Shown: positions 7,676 to 16,438 of the stretch, piece after piece
Layout of the letters: each line of letters begins with the position of its first letter
How positions within the stretch are numbered: position 1 is the first letter of the stretch
NCBI RefSeq assembly: GCF_035581345.1
Contig: NZ_CP141608.1
Coordinates: 2,076,501-2,140,500, forward strand
Direction: 5' to 3'
From: Pseudomonas sp. JQ170C
Lineage (GTDB): Bacteria > Pseudomonadota > Gammaproteobacteria > Pseudomonadales > Pseudomonadaceae
Length of the DNA: 64,000 bases
Translations under genes and position numbers: made by a program
The notes under the pieces: model-generated
The model's input: the letters and a program-made list of their open reading frames with translations, nothing else
Database searches by the model: none
Told to the model about the DNA's origin: nothing

Positions 7676-8224
7676 ATGATGGGCAGGCAGGAAGTGCGCT
7701 CAGAGCACCTGGTGCATCTCATGCTTCATCGGGCTGAGATGGCGGAGCTCATAGATCAGGCGGAGCGGCTGCGCTTGATCGGCGAGCTGATGGGGCATTG
7801 GGGGCAACAACGCGCCCAGCTGGGTCTTGATGCTGGCCTTGGTAGCCAGATGGGCAGCATCATGGAATGGAAAGGGGCTGCACCCCGAGGCGGATCATCT
7901 GGGGCGCGCATCCTGGTGGCTGGAGCGGGTCTCGATCATGCAGCTGCAGAGGTCGATGCGGCGGTCGCTGAATTGGAGCGTCGCGACCAACGTGGTGCAA
8001 CGCTGGCTAAGCTGGCCCAGTTTCGTTACCTCCATAGCGCTACGATCCGTGAACAGATGCACCAAGTGGGGCTTGCCGAAGACGCTGATCGGACATACCG
8101 CAACTGGGTTAAGGCGCTGCACCTACAGGTGTTTGCCATCTTGGCGGCTAGAGCCGGGCGGGTCCGCGAACAAACCGTTCGTCGTGTCCCCATGCGACTT
8201 GTGTGCAACATTGATGCTACATAG
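7676..8224 (+). CDS. Hypothetical phage protein, possible late regulator
   Basis: This encodes 182 residues from the ATG at 7676 with GGAGGGG upstream. It is rich in helix-forming residues and arginine (LMLHRAEMAELIDQAERL, ELERRDQRGATLAKL) and ends with a basic segment. No family is recognised. It is the last gene of the rightward early block, before two terminators and the holin, a position where Q-type antiterminators or late activators sit in many lambdoid phages. That role is an inference from position only. Confidence 0.65.
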   Translation: MMGRQEVRSEHLVHLMLHRAEMAELIDQAERLRLIGELMGHWGQQRAQLGLDAGLGSQMGSIMEWKGAAPRGGSSGARILVAGAGLDHAAAEVDAAVAELERRDQRGATLAKLAQFRYLHSATIREQMHQVGLAEDADRTYRNWVKALHLQVFAILAARAGRVREQTVRRVPMRLVCNIDAT

Positions 8225-8241
8225 ACGCCACATTACGTAGT

Positions 8242-8268
8242 ACCGAAAACTGTCCCTTTTCGGTTTTT
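8242..8268 (+). terminator. Rho-independent terminator after early operon
   Basis: An 8-bp stem ACCGAAAA/TTTTCGGT with a 7-base loop is followed by a T run. It ends the rightward early transcripts just downstream of the gene ending at 8224. Confidence 0.7.
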
Positions 8269-8326
8269 CCGGTGGCATGTAAAAAGGCGTCACGATATGA
8301 AAAGTGCGCTTAAGTGCTGACAAAGC

Positions 8327-8346
8327 CCCACCCTTCGGTGGGATTT
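8327..8346. terminator. Terminator hairpin between convergent genes
   Basis: A six-base stem CCCACC/GGTGGG with a CTTC loop lies between the rightward early block and the leftward gene ending at 8362. It is followed by ATTTATCGTTTT on the plus strand and flanked by AAAG on the other side, so it could serve either direction. Confidence 0.55.
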
Positions 8347-8361
8347 ATCGTTTTAGTCTAT

Positions 8362-8724
8362 TCAGGTTTGCGCCTGCATTGGGAAGTCCTTTTTCACGAT
8401 GTCCTTAAGCCAGAACACCAACAGAACCATGCCGAAGAAAAAGTAAGAGGCGGCGTTCCAAATGTTCATCAACAGGATGAGGATGTCTCCCCGGGTCGGC
8501 GCTGTATCTGGAACACTGAAAAGATAGATCTCCCAACAGTTTGCCGCAGAGCAAAAAAACGCCATCAACACCGGGATTACTTTGGTCGAGTGCTCCCATA
8601 TCGAATTCACGACCTTCCTCAGTTCAGCCCGTTGCTCGGGCTTGAGCGCTATGCAGGCCACCAGAATTCCGAAAAGAGTTCCGATCGTGCCGAGTGCGCC
8701 AAGCACAGCCATGAAGATGTCCAT
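8362..8724 (-). CDS. Small inner-membrane protein, moron candidate
   Basis: This encodes 120 residues from the ATG at 8724, preceded by GAGGTGA. Three hydrophobic segments are visible at about 3-26 (AVLGALGTIGTLFGILVACI), 50-70 (VIPVLMAFFCSAANCWEIYLF) and 80-108. It is the only leftward gene between the early block and the lysis/packaging genes and is bounded by a terminator, a typical layout for a lysogenic-conversion gene expressed from its own promoter. Function is unknown; superinfection exclusion is one possibility. Confidence 0.7.
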   Translation of the reverse strand: MDIFMAVLGALGTIGTLFGILVACIALKPEQRAELRKVVNSIWEHSTKVIPVLMAFFCSAANCWEIYLFSVPDTAPTRGDILILLMNIWNAASYFFFGMVLLVFWLKDIVKKDFPMQAQT

Positions 8725-8774
8725 CACTTCACCTCACAAAATTCATCGATATCAGAAGGATATTGGAGTCTCGT

Positions 8775-9122
8775 ATGACCAATGAGCAACAAGCGTTAAT
8801 TGAAATGCCGATCTGGATGGTGGTTGTGCTGTCCCTGGTCGGTGGCGTGTCGGGCGAGATGTGGCGGGCTGATAAGGCCGGTGTTCGAGGCTGGGGATTG
8901 CTACGGCGGATTGCCCTGCGGTCTGGTGCCTGCATCGTCTGCGGGTTGTCGACCATCATGCTTCTGTACTCGATGGGGGTATCGATCTGGACAGCGGGCG
9001 GTGTTGGGTGCCTGACCGCGATGGCAGGTGCCGATGTGGCGATTGGTCTTTATGAGCGCTGGGCAGCGAAGCGCCTGGGCGTCTGCGATGTGCCGCCGAC
9101 GAGCGGTGGTGCTGGTCAGTGA
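8775..9122 (+). CDS. Phage holin
   Basis: This encodes 115 residues from the ATG at 8775, with GGAG upstream. Hydrophobic stretches at about 9-27 (PIWMVVVLSLVGGVSG), 44-66 (GACIVCGLSTIMLLYSMG) and 70-90 (WTAGGVGCLTAMAGADVAIG) and a charged C-terminus match lambda-type class I holins. It lies immediately upstream of the cos/terminase region. The endolysin and spanins are 22 kb away at the end of the tail genes, as in other Pseudomonas prophages of this kind. Confidence 0.75.
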   Translation: MTNEQQALIEMPIWMVVVLSLVGGVSGEMWRADKAGVRGWGLLRRIALRSGACIVCGLSTIMLLYSMGVSIWTAGGVGCLTAMAGADVAIGLYERWAAKRLGVCDVPPTSGGAGQ

Positions 9123-9333
9123 TCGGGGCGCAGTCGTGGCAGGGGGCGGGGACCCTGGCAAATATCGCCGCGTACGGGGCTGGGAACCCGCGCCTACGAC
9201 CCAGCGGGTGGGGGCGGTGCTTAGTGAAATCTGGGTCCTCCCCCTGGGCCGCCCCCTACACGGGTACGGGGACTCGCGGTTTCCCTGTAGCTGAGAATTC
9301 AGCAGGGATGTCCGTCTTTTCAAGGACTTAGCG
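9123..9333. other. Intergenic segment before terminase, candidate cos region
   Basis: These 211 bases separate the holin from the small terminase gene and contain no convincing gene. GC-rich elements recur in both orientations: AGGGGGCGGGGACCC, GGGGGCGG and CCGCCCCC. In lambdoid phages cos and the terminase-binding sites lie just upstream of the small subunit gene. The assignment rests on position only; the nicking site cannot be read. Confidence 0.35.
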
Positions 9334-9858
9334 ATGGGCAAGACAGTCAGCAAGCTCGAACTAGGCGAGATCGTTGGTCGAGACGAGCGCACATTGAGCC
9401 GGTGGCAGAAGGATGGAATGCCGGTGATCGAGTTCGGGGTTGGGCGTGGCAACGAGAACCAGTACGACACCCAGGCGGTGATCGAGTGGCTGATGCATCA
9501 GGCTGCGCTGAACGGCAAGAAGGAAACCACCCGTGACCGGCTTGACAGGTTGCGCGGCGACCGAGAGGAACTGGCGTTGGCCAAGGACTTGGGTGGGGTC
9601 GTGATTGAGGCGGAAATGGTCGAACGTTTTGAAGGGGTGATCACCGCCGCCAAGATCGAATTGCTCAATACCCTGCCGGATGAATTGGCAGCTACCTTGT
9701 CCGCGCAGTACGGCGTCGAAGTCGACGAGCAACTGATCCGCGAGCCCATCGAACTAATACTCAGGAGGTTGTCCGCGTATGACGAGGATGACGATGATCC
9801 CGAATGGGATCCTGACGAGCCGGACGATGAGGAGGGCTCTGAAGAAGACAGCGATTAA
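9334..9858 (+). CDS. Terminase small subunit (Nu1-like)
   Basis: This encodes 174 residues. The N-terminus is a winged-helix DNA-binding domain as in lambda Nu1 (GEIVGRDERTLSRWQKDGMP). A middle helical region with many arginines follows, and the last 25 residues are almost purely acidic. It recognises the packaging site and recruits the large subunit. The acidic tail overlaps the start of the large subunit gene by 80 bases. Confidence 0.88.
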   Translation: MGKTVSKLELGEIVGRDERTLSRWQKDGMPVIEFGVGRGNENQYDTQAVIEWLMHQAALNGKKETTRDRLDRLRGDREELALAKDLGGVVIEAEMVERFEGVITAAKIELLNTLPDELAATLSAQYGVEVDEQLIREPIELILRRLSAYDEDDDDPEWDPDEPDDEEGSEEDSD

Positions 9859-11788
9859 GGGCATCCGCCGAGCGTGTCGAAAATGGGCACCGCCGCCGCG
9901 CATGAGCATCATCGAATGGGCAACCAAGTACCGTTATCTATCGACAGAGGAAGCGGGCAAGCCGGGGAAATATCGGTTCGATGTCACCCCTCACCTGGTG
10001 TGGCCGGGCGGTCCTCTGGAAGCACTGGACGATCCGAACGTGTTCGAGGTCGTTGGTCGCAAGTCCGCCCAGGTGGCGTGGACATCGGGTGTCATGGGTA
10101 ACGCCATCGGCAAGTGGATCGACCTCGATCCGTCACCGATCCTGATCCTGTTCCCCAAAGCCGAAGCAGCGAAACAGTACGTCGCGGAGAAGCTGGAACC
10201 GATGATCGCGGCGACTAAGCGCCTGCGCAAGAAGGTCGATCTACGCAGTCGCAAGCTCCAGCAGCGCCAGGACTTCAAGCGGTTCCCTGGCGGGTTCCTC
10301 AAGATGGTTGGCTCCAATAGCCCAGCCAGCGTGAAGTCCACCCCCGTGCCAAGGGTGGCAGTTGAGGAGCCGGATGACTGCAACCTGAACCTGCGGGGGC
10401 AGGGGGACAGCATCAAGCTGGCCAAAGAGCGTCTCAAGACGTTCCGGCGTTCCAAGATAATTATTGGAGGCACGCCAACCATCAAGGGGCTGTCGGCGAT
10501 TGATGCGGAGCTGGAACTGTCTGACAAGCGCGTTGGGTTGGTTCCTTGCCACGGTTGTGGCCAATCGCATGCGCTGAGCTTCGAGCATCTGCACTGCGAT
10601 GAAGATCCGAGCTATTTCCATGAGGTGTATGGCAAGCGTCGCCCTGAAACGGCGTATTACGCCTGCCCTCATTGCGGCGAGATCTGGGATGACCACCAGA
10701 AGAATTCCAACCTCCAGCACGGTCGCTGGGAGGCTACCGCCGAGTTTCGGGGTATTGCGGGTTACATCCTGAATGAGCTGTATGCCACGTTCCACGGCTC
10801 GCGCTTTGAAGTGCTGATGGAAAAGAAGCTCCAGGCCGAGCATGCCGCGTCGAACGGCAACCACGGCCCCATGATCGCGTTCACCAACAGCCAGATGGGC
10901 GAGTGCTACGAGTACAAGAGCAACGCACCCAAGACCGATGAGTTGGAGAAACGTGCCGAACCTTACGCCGAGATGACCGCGCCGAAAGGTGTGCTGTTGG
11001 TCACTGTAGGGGTGGACGTACAAGGCGACCGCCTGGCTCTGGTGATCATCGGCTGGGGCAGGGGGGAAGAGTCTTGGCGGTTGTACTGGGGCGAGTTGGA
11101 GGGCAATCCGATTGATCCCCACGACCCAGTGTGGACTGAACTCGACAAGATAATCGCCACTCCCATCACTACCGAGGGCGGCGCGCAGCTCGCCGTTTCG
11201 GCGGTCAGTGTCGACAGCTCTGACGGCAATACCAGCGATGCGGTGTACACCTACGTGCGGGATCGGCAGCGCTTCAACATCATGGCGATCAAGGGCGCAT
11301 CTATCGACAGCCGGGATCGCGAGATCTTCACCAAACCGGCCCTGTCGGCGGACACCAGTCAGGACAACACCAAGGCTGCCAAGTACGGCCTGCGGGTCTA
11401 CATCGTTGGCACTCACAAGGCCAAGACGCTGATTGATGGCCGTATGCGGCTCTCGGGGAGCGGGCCCGGCCGGATGCACTGGTACAGCGAGATTCGCGCT
11501 GATTACTACGAGCAGGTGACCAACGAGGTGCTGGCACCGCACCCGCGACAGCCAAGCAAGATGGTTTGGCAAAAGAAAGCAGGGCGGCGCAACGAAGCCT
11601 TGGACTGTGAGGTGTACGCCTTGCACGCGGCGCGCAGCCTCAAGACTCACCTGCTGCGCGATCACGAATGGGACCAACTGGAGCAGCAACAGCTGCAGCC
11701 CACCCTCTTCAACACAGAGCAGGCGGTAGCGCCGGTACCCCGCCGCGCAGTGACTCGCGGACGTGGCACTCGGAGTCGCGTCAGCTAA
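9779..11788 (+). CDS. Terminase large subunit (gpA-like)
   Basis: This encodes 669 residues similar in plan to lambda gpA. The ATPase loop is the variant Walker A region RKSAQVAWTSG (about 92-102), comparable to KSARVGYSK of lambda. A Walker B-like VAVEEPDDCN and two zinc-ribbon pairs (VPCHGCG, YACPHCG near 255-300) follow, with a C-terminal nuclease domain. The ATG at 9779 has AGGAGG 10 bases upstream; an in-frame ATG at 9827 is an alternative. It packages genome into proheads with the upstream small subunit. Confidence 0.93.
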   Translation: MTRMTMIPNGILTSRTMRRALKKTAIKGIRRACRKWAPPPRMSIIEWATKYRYLSTEEAGKPGKYRFDVTPHLVWPGGPLEALDDPNVFEVVGRKSAQVAWTSGVMGNAIGKWIDLDPSPILILFPKAEAAKQYVAEKLEPMIAATKRLRKKVDLRSRKLQQRQDFKRFPGGFLKMVGSNSPASVKSTPVPRVAVEEPDDCNLNLRGQGDSIKLAKERLKTFRRSKIIIGGTPTIKGLSAIDAELELSDKRVGLVPCHGCGQSHALSFEHLHCDEDPSYFHEVYGKRRPETAYYACPHCGEIWDDHQKNSNLQHGRWEATAEFRGIAGYILNELYATFHGSRFEVLMEKKLQAEHAASNGNHGPMIAFTNSQMGECYEYKSNAPKTDELEKRAEPYAEMTAPKGVLLVTVGVDVQGDRLALVIIGWGRGEESWRLYWGELEGNPIDPHDPVWTELDKIIATPITTEGGAQLAVSAVSVDSSDGNTSDAVYTYVRDRQRFNIMAIKGASIDSRDREIFTKPALSADTSQDNTKAAKYGLRVYIVGTHKAKTLIDGRMRLSGSGPGRMHWYSEIRADYYEQVTNEVLAPHPRQPSKMVWQKKAGRRNEALDCEVYALHAARSLKTHLLRDHEWDQLEQQQLQPTLFNTEQAVAPVPRRAVTRGRGTRSRVS

Positions 11789-11800
11789 TCGAGGTTCACC

Positions 11801-12016
11801 ATGACAGAAGCACAACAACGCCTTGCGGAAGTTCGGGCGGCGATCTCGGCCGTCCTGAAAAACGGCCAGCGCCTGCGTCGGGCGGACCGTGAGGTCCAGA
11901 TGGCCGAACTCAACAGCCTGCGCTTGCTGGAAAAACAGTACTCCGAGCAGGTCGCCGCTGAGGCGGCAGCGCTTCAGCGCCGTGGCCGCAACCGCGTTTC
12001 GTACGTGAGGGTTTGA
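11801..12016 (+). CDS. Head-tail joining protein gpW
   Basis: This encodes 71 residues of the GpW family: LAEVRAAISAVLKNGQRLRR followed by LNSLRLLEKQYSEQVA. In lambda, gpW plugs the portal after packaging. It lies between terminase and portal in the same order as in lambda and its stop overlaps the region before the portal start. Confidence 0.85.
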   Translation: MTEAQQRLAEVRAAISAVLKNGQRLRRADREVQMAELNSLRLLEKQYSEQVAAEAAALQRRGRNRVSYVRV

Positions 12017-12018
12017 GC

Positions 12019-13623
12019 ATGGCCTTCTGGAAGCGCGAAAGCGCAGCAGATCTGCTGATGCGCGAAGCCTTAAAGCTGGCCAAGGCTACGGTGGGCGACC
12101 AACAGATCGTTGCCCAGGGCGGTGGCGGTGGGGTGGAAACGCGTTGGCGTGGTGCTTCACGTGTATTGCGCAGCATGGCTAGCTGGCTTCCTGGCCTTGG
12201 TAGTCCACGGCGAGACTTCAACCAGTGCGAACGGCGGATGTTGGTGGCTCGCTCGCGCGATGCCATGCGTAACCACCTGATTGCCCGTGCGGCGATCACA
12301 CGGCTGCGCACCAATGTGGTCGGCACTGGCCTGGTCTGCCGCGCCCAGGTCGACCACGCGGCGCTCGGCATCAGCGAGGAGGCGGCGGACGACTTGAATG
12401 GCGAGCTTGACCGCCTGTGGTCGTTGTACGCCGACGACCCACGGGAGTGCGATGCCGAGGCCACGCTCAACCATTATCAACTTCAGGCGCTGGTGCTCGT
12501 GTCGTCAATGGTCGCGGGTGATGTGTTCGTGGCCAGCCCGGACAAAGAACGTCCCGGTTGCATCTTCAGTACCCGCCTGCAGTTGATCGAATCCGACCGG
12601 GTCAGCAACCCGAATACCGGGCTTGACCGGGCCGACCTGGTCGATGGTGTCGAGTTCGACGAACTGGGTTCACCTGTGGCTTACCACGTTTGCACGGGGT
12701 ATGTCGGTGAGCACCTGGCGGGCAAGAACCTGACCTGGGAGCGGCTGAGCGTGTTCGGTGCTGAGACAGGCCGTCGCCGTGTGCTGCATGTCTTGGCGGA
12801 CAAGGAGCGGCCAGGCCAGAAGCGGGGTATGCCGTACTTGGCGCCGGTGCTCGAGCCCCTGCAGAAGCTTGAGCGCTACGCCAGTGCCGAGCTTATGGCG
12901 GCAGTGATCTCGGCCATGTTCACGGTGTTCATTAAGAAGAGCAGCGACTTCCAGTCAGGCAACTTGCCAATGAGTGCCCTGGCTGAGGAACAACCCAATG
13001 GGGATGACACCAGCGACGGCGAGTTGGCCCTGGGCGAGGGCGCCGTGGTTGACCTCGGTGTGGGTGAGGAGCCAGTGGTGGCCAACCCTGGGCGACCCAA
13101 TGCCCAGTTCGATCCGTTTTTCACCGCCGTGGTGAAAGAAATCGGCGCCGCGCTGGAGCTGCCGCTGGAGGAGCTGTTGCTGCATTACAGCAGCAGCTAC
13201 AGCGCTGCTCGTGCCGCGATGCTGCAGGCCTGGCGCTTCTACAGCCTGCGCCGTTGGTGGCTGGCCTGTGACTTCTGCCAGCCCAGCCGCGAGCTGGTCA
13301 TTGATGAAGCGGTCGCCAGGGGGCTGATCGACCTGCCGGGCTACAGCGACCCAGCCAAGCGTAAAGCCTACTGCCAGGCCATCTGGATTGGCCCTGCGCG
13401 GGGAGCCATTGATGAGCTCAAGGAAGCTAACGCAGCCGGTAAGCGCATCGAGATCGGCGTCAGTAACGAAACGCTGGAAACCGCAGCAATGACCGGCGAG
13501 CCCTGGCAGCAGGTGTTCCGTCAGCGTGTACGCGAAGTCGATCAGCGTCGAAAACACAACCTGCAAGCCCTGCCAAAGAGCGGGTTGGAAAACCCGCCTG
13601 ACCCCAAACCCGAAGAGGAATAA
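12019..13623 (+). CDS. Portal protein (lambda gpB-like)
   Basis: This encodes 534 residues of the lambda-type portal family. Recognisable segments are RDAMRNHLIARAAITRLRTN, NVVGTGLVC, LVSSMVAGDVFV and the C-terminal LPLEELLLHYSSSYSAARAA. It forms the dodecameric portal vertex. The ATG at 12019 follows the gpW stop directly; an in-frame TTG two codons earlier is less likely. The order W-B-C is as in lambda. Confidence 0.93.
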   Translation: MAFWKRESAADLLMREALKLAKATVGDQQIVAQGGGGGVETRWRGASRVLRSMASWLPGLGSPRRDFNQCERRMLVARSRDAMRNHLIARAAITRLRTNVVGTGLVCRAQVDHAALGISEEAADDLNGELDRLWSLYADDPRECDAEATLNHYQLQALVLVSSMVAGDVFVASPDKERPGCIFSTRLQLIESDRVSNPNTGLDRADLVDGVEFDELGSPVAYHVCTGYVGEHLAGKNLTWERLSVFGAETGRRRVLHVLADKERPGQKRGMPYLAPVLEPLQKLERYASAELMAAVISAMFTVFIKKSSDFQSGNLPMSALAEEQPNGDDTSDGELALGEGAVVDLGVGEEPVVANPGRPNAQFDPFFTAVVKEIGAALELPLEELLLHYSSSYSAARAAMLQAWRFYSLRRWWLACDFCQPSRELVIDEAVARGLIDLPGYSDPAKRKAYCQAIWIGPARGAIDELKEANAAGKRIEIGVSNETLETAAMTGEPWQQVFRQRVREVDQRRKHNLQALPKSGLENPPDPKPEEE

Positions 13624-13625
13624 GC

Positions 13626-14846
13626 ATGCCGCGAGCACTTGAGCTGGCTGCCTCGCAGCCTTGGCTGATGCTGCCCGACGCCCTGGACAATTTGCTGGCC
13701 ATCTCTGATCGCATGGGCGATCCGATGGCGCTGGCGACCAAGCGCGGCGAGCGGCTCGAAGAAACCCGCAGTGTGAGCCTGCGCAACGGCGTGGCGGTGG
13801 TTCCGGTCATTGGGCCGATCTTTCGTTACGCCAACCTGTTTACCGAGATCAGCGGTGCGACCAGCACCCAGGTCCTGGCCACCGACATCCAGCGGGCCCT
13901 GGACGATCCCAAGGTCAAGGCCATCGTGCTCAACATCGACAGTCCTGGTGGCGTGGCGTCGGGTATTAATGAGCTGGCGGAGATGATCTTCGCCGGCCGC
14001 TCCCGCAAACGCATCGTCGCGTACATCGGCGGCACGGGAGCGAGCGCAGGTTATTGGATTGCCTCGGCAGCCAGCGAAATCGTCATCGACGAAGCGAGCC
14101 TGGCGGGAAGTATTGGCGTCGTTGTCGAAGCGGTCGTCGAGAACGAATCCGCAAGCGGCCGCAAGCGCTACCAGATCGTCAGCCGTAATGCCCCAAACAA
14201 GCGCCTGGACCTCTCCACCGAGGAGGGGCGCAGCAAGCTCGGCGAGACGATCGACGCCCTGGGCGAAGTCTTCGTGAGCAAGGTTGCCCGCAACCTCAGC
14301 GTCGATCCCGAGAAAGTCCCCGAGATGGGCGACCACGGCGGGCTGCGCGTTGGAGCTGATGCCGTCAAGCACGGCCTGGCCCATCGCGTGGGCTCGTTGG
14401 AATCCCTGATTACTGAACTGGCCAAGCCGGCCATCACCTCTCCAAGGATACACACCATGACCACCGTCAAGACCACGGCCGAGCTGCGTACCGCACTGGC
14501 AGCCGGTGCCGATGCGAACACCATTGAGATTGCCCAGGCCGAACAGCTCGACGCTGCCTCGATCCGTACCGAAGCCGCCGCCACTGAGCGCGAACGCATC
14601 AAGGGCATCCACGCGCTGGCGAGTAAGGGCTTCGAGAAGGAAATTGAAGCAGCCATTGATAACGGCAGCTCTGTCGAAGCGACCGCACTGGTGATGTTCA
14701 AGGCCGCACAGGATCGCGGCATTTCATTGGCAGGCATCAAGAGCGATGCCCAGGGCGTCACCGGTACCACTCCCAAGGGCGACGGTCAGCAAGGTGAACG
14801 CAAGGCTGCCGTCAGCGCAATCGTTGCAGGCGCTTCGCGCCGTTAA
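13626..14846 (+). CDS. S49-family head maturation protease (lambda gpC-like)
   Basis: This encodes 406 residues. Residues about 55-265 form an S49/ClpP-like serine peptidase with DSPGG and the catalytic serine in GGTGASAGYW (about S140); the lysine partner lies further on in the KRYQIVS region. Residues about 278-406 form a helical, alanine-rich scaffold part. As in lambda C/Nu3, an in-frame start inside the gene can produce the scaffold alone. Confidence 0.92.
   Translation: MPRALELAASQPWLMLPDALDNLLAISDRMGDPMALATKRGERLEETRSVSLRNGVAVVPVIGPIFRYANLFTEISGATSTQVLATDIQRALDDPKVKAIVLNIDSPGGVASGINELAEMIFAGRSRKRIVAYIGGTGASAGYWIASAASEIVIDEASLAGSIGVVVEAVVENESASGRKRYQIVSRNAPNKRLDLSTEEGRSKLGETIDALGEVFVSKVARNLSVDPEKVPEMGDHGGLRVGADAVKHGLAHRVGSLESLITELAKPAITSPRIHTMTTVKTTAELRTALAAGADANTIEIAQAEQLDAASIRTEAAATERERIKGIHALASKGFEKEIEAAIDNGSSVEATALVMFKAAQDRGISLAGIKSDAQGVTGTTPKGDGQQGERKAAVSAIVAGASRR
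14457..14846 (+). CDS. Nested scaffold protein (Nu3-like), in frame inside the protease gene
   Basis: An in-frame ATG at 14457 (MTTVKTTAELRTALAAGADA) is preceded by AAGGATACACACC, a good ribosome site, and gives 129 residues identical to the protease C-terminus. The product is helical and charged, as expected for an assembly scaffold. The arrangement copies lambda C and Nu3. The ribosome site is visible; separate expression is inferred. Confidence 0.7.
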   Translation: MTTVKTTAELRTALAAGADANTIEIAQAEQLDAASIRTEAAATERERIKGIHALASKGFEKEIEAAIDNGSSVEATALVMFKAAQDRGISLAGIKSDAQGVTGTTPKGDGQQGERKAAVSAIVAGASRR

Positions 14847-14858
14847 TTGGAGATTCCC

Positions 14859-15209
14859 ATGAGTAACCCCGAACGTAAAACCTACCAGCCACGACAGTTG
14901 TCGGCGGGCGACTTCCCGATTGCGATGGACACCGGTGTCATTGCTGCTGGCCAGACCTTGAGCTGTGGCTCGGTCCTGGGCCAGGTCACGGCTACGAAGG
15001 AATACTTGCTGTGCAAGGCCGCTGCCGAGGATGGGTCGCAGGTGCCGACAGCCATTCTCGACCAGGACGTCGACACGGTGGGCGGTGCGAAGAGCGCCCC
15101 GATCCGCCTGACCGGCCAAGTACTGGGAAGCCAACTCACCCTCGGCGAGGGCCTGACCCTGGCCGCCGCGAAGGCCGCACTGCGTCCTCTCTGCCTCTTC
15201 ATTCGCTGA
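14859..15209 (+). CDS. Head decoration protein gpD
   Basis: This encodes 116 residues of the lambda gpD family, with a GAGAT ribosome site before the ATG at 14859. Typical segments are GDFPIAMDTGVIAAGQTLSC, GSVLGQVT and AILDQDVDTVGG. It stabilises the expanded capsid as trimers. It is placed between the scaffold and the major capsid gene, as in lambda. Confidence 0.88.
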   Translation: MSNPERKTYQPRQLSAGDFPIAMDTGVIAAGQTLSCGSVLGQVTATKEYLLCKAAAEDGSQVPTAILDQDVDTVGGAKSAPIRLTGQVLGSQLTLGEGLTLAAAKAALRPLCLFIR

Positions 15210-15220
15210 CCGGAGTCCCC

Positions 15221-16252
15221 ATGACTGATATTTTCGACACCCTGACCATGCTGGAAGCCGTCGAGCAGATGGCAACGCCTCGACGCTTCCTGATGAACAC
15301 CTTTTTCAATGGGGCCAACCCGGTGACCTTTGGCACCGAAGCCGTGACCATCGACATCGTCAAAGGCCAGCGGACGATGGCGCCGTTTGTTCACCCTTCG
15401 CTGCCGGGGAGCGTCTCGCTGCGTACTGGCTTCAGTAGCGAGACTTACACCCCACCGTACATTCAGCCCAAGCGTAAGACCCGTGCAGAGCAGATCCTCA
15501 AGCGCGCTGCAGGTGACAATCCCTATTCTGCCCGCACGCCGCTGCAACGAGCGGGTGAGCAACTGGGTCGTGACCTGGTCGAGCTGGATGACGAGATCAC
15601 CCGTCGAGAAGAGTGGATGTGCGCTCAAGCGCTGAGCACCGGCCGGGTTCGTGTCGTTGGCGATGGTGTGGATGACACCATCGACTTTTTGATGGAAGAC
15701 AGCCACAAGGTCACCTTGGCCAGCGGCCGTTGGAACACTTCGGACTCTGACCCCATTGCCAACCTGCGGCAGTGGAAGCGGCTGATCGCCAAAGACTCCG
15801 GGCGCACCGGCAACGTCGCGGTTCTTAGCGGTGAGGCGCAGGACGCGTTTCAGAGCAACGAGGCCGTGTTGAAACAGCTCAACACCCGCCGTGTTGATAT
15901 GGGCCTGATCAAGCCTGAGCTGCTGCCAGACGGCGTGACTTACCTGGGTTACCTCAACGATCCAGGCGTCGACCTGTACGGGTATGACGAGTGGTACCTG
16001 GGCGATGACGGTGATGAGCAGCAGATGGTGCCTCAGGGTGGTTTGATCCTTGGTGCGACTTCGACGCGTAATGCGATGTTGTACGGCGCTATTCAGGACG
16101 TTGACGCCATCGAAAGTGGCCTGGTGGAAGCCGTGCGCTTCCCGAAAAGCTGGGTCACCCCAGACCCGAGCGCTCGTTGGCTGAAACTGCAGAGTGCCGC
16201 TTTGGCCGGCATGCTGGAACCCAATGCTTTCCTGTACGCAAAGGTGGTGTGA
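15221..16252 (+). CDS. Major capsid protein (gpE-like)
   Basis: This encodes 343 residues of the lambda gpE family from the ATG at 15221, preceded by CCGGAG. Family-like segments include FFNGANPVTFGTEAVTIDIV, YTPPYIQPKRKTRAEQILKR and VRFPKSWVTPDPS. It would be the HK97-fold shell protein. A longer upstream-reading frame exists but overlaps gpD and has no ribosome site. Confidence 0.93.
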   Translation: MTDIFDTLTMLEAVEQMATPRRFLMNTFFNGANPVTFGTEAVTIDIVKGQRTMAPFVHPSLPGSVSLRTGFSSETYTPPYIQPKRKTRAEQILKRAAGDNPYSARTPLQRAGEQLGRDLVELDDEITRREEWMCAQALSTGRVRVVGDGVDDTIDFLMEDSHKVTLASGRWNTSDSDPIANLRQWKRLIAKDSGRTGNVAVLSGEAQDAFQSNEAVLKQLNTRRVDMGLIKPELLPDGVTYLGYLNDPGVDLYGYDEWYLGDDGDEQQMVPQGGLILGATSTRNAMLYGAIQDVDAIESGLVEAVRFPKSWVTPDPSARWLKLQSAALAGMLEPNAFLYAKVV

Positions 16253-16253
16253 C

Positions 16254-16436
16254 ATGGCGGCGAAAATCGAACACGTCGTGGTAGATGGTTGTGTCCAGGA
16301 CGGTACCAAGATCTACAAGAAGGGCGAAACGTACACACCACCGAACAAGGAGATCCTTGAGCTGCTGCTCGATGAAGGCAAAATCGCGCCTCGTGGGAAG
16401 CTCCCCGCCAAGGACGAACAAGACGACGGTGAGTGA
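16254..16436 (+). CDS. Small head-region protein (60 aa), function unknown
   Basis: This encodes 60 residues starting two bases after the capsid stop. The sequence AAKIEHVVVDGCVQDG, then KKGETYTPPNKEILELLLDE and an acidic end, suggests a small beta barrel with a charged tail. Lambdoid phages often carry a short protein here. No function is assigned. Confidence 0.65.
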   Translation: MAAKIEHVVVDGCVQDGTKIYKKGETYTPPNKEILELLLDEGKIAPRGKLPAKDEQDDGE

Positions 16437-16438
16437 TC

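Noticed and set aside
7347..7679. 110-codon frame overlapping the primase-helicase stop (ATGA)
   Set aside because: Its sequence is dictated by the TGTTGGGT iterons and AT-rich core, with low complexity and no family likeness; treated as origin region.
9119..9331. 70-codon frame between holin and terminase starting with GTG at the holin stop
   Set aside because: No ribosome site and composition follows the GC-rich inverted elements; more likely cos region.
10241..11818. 525-codon minus-strand frame across the large terminase gene
   Set aside because: Shadow of the terminase coding strand with no recognisable domain or ribosome site.
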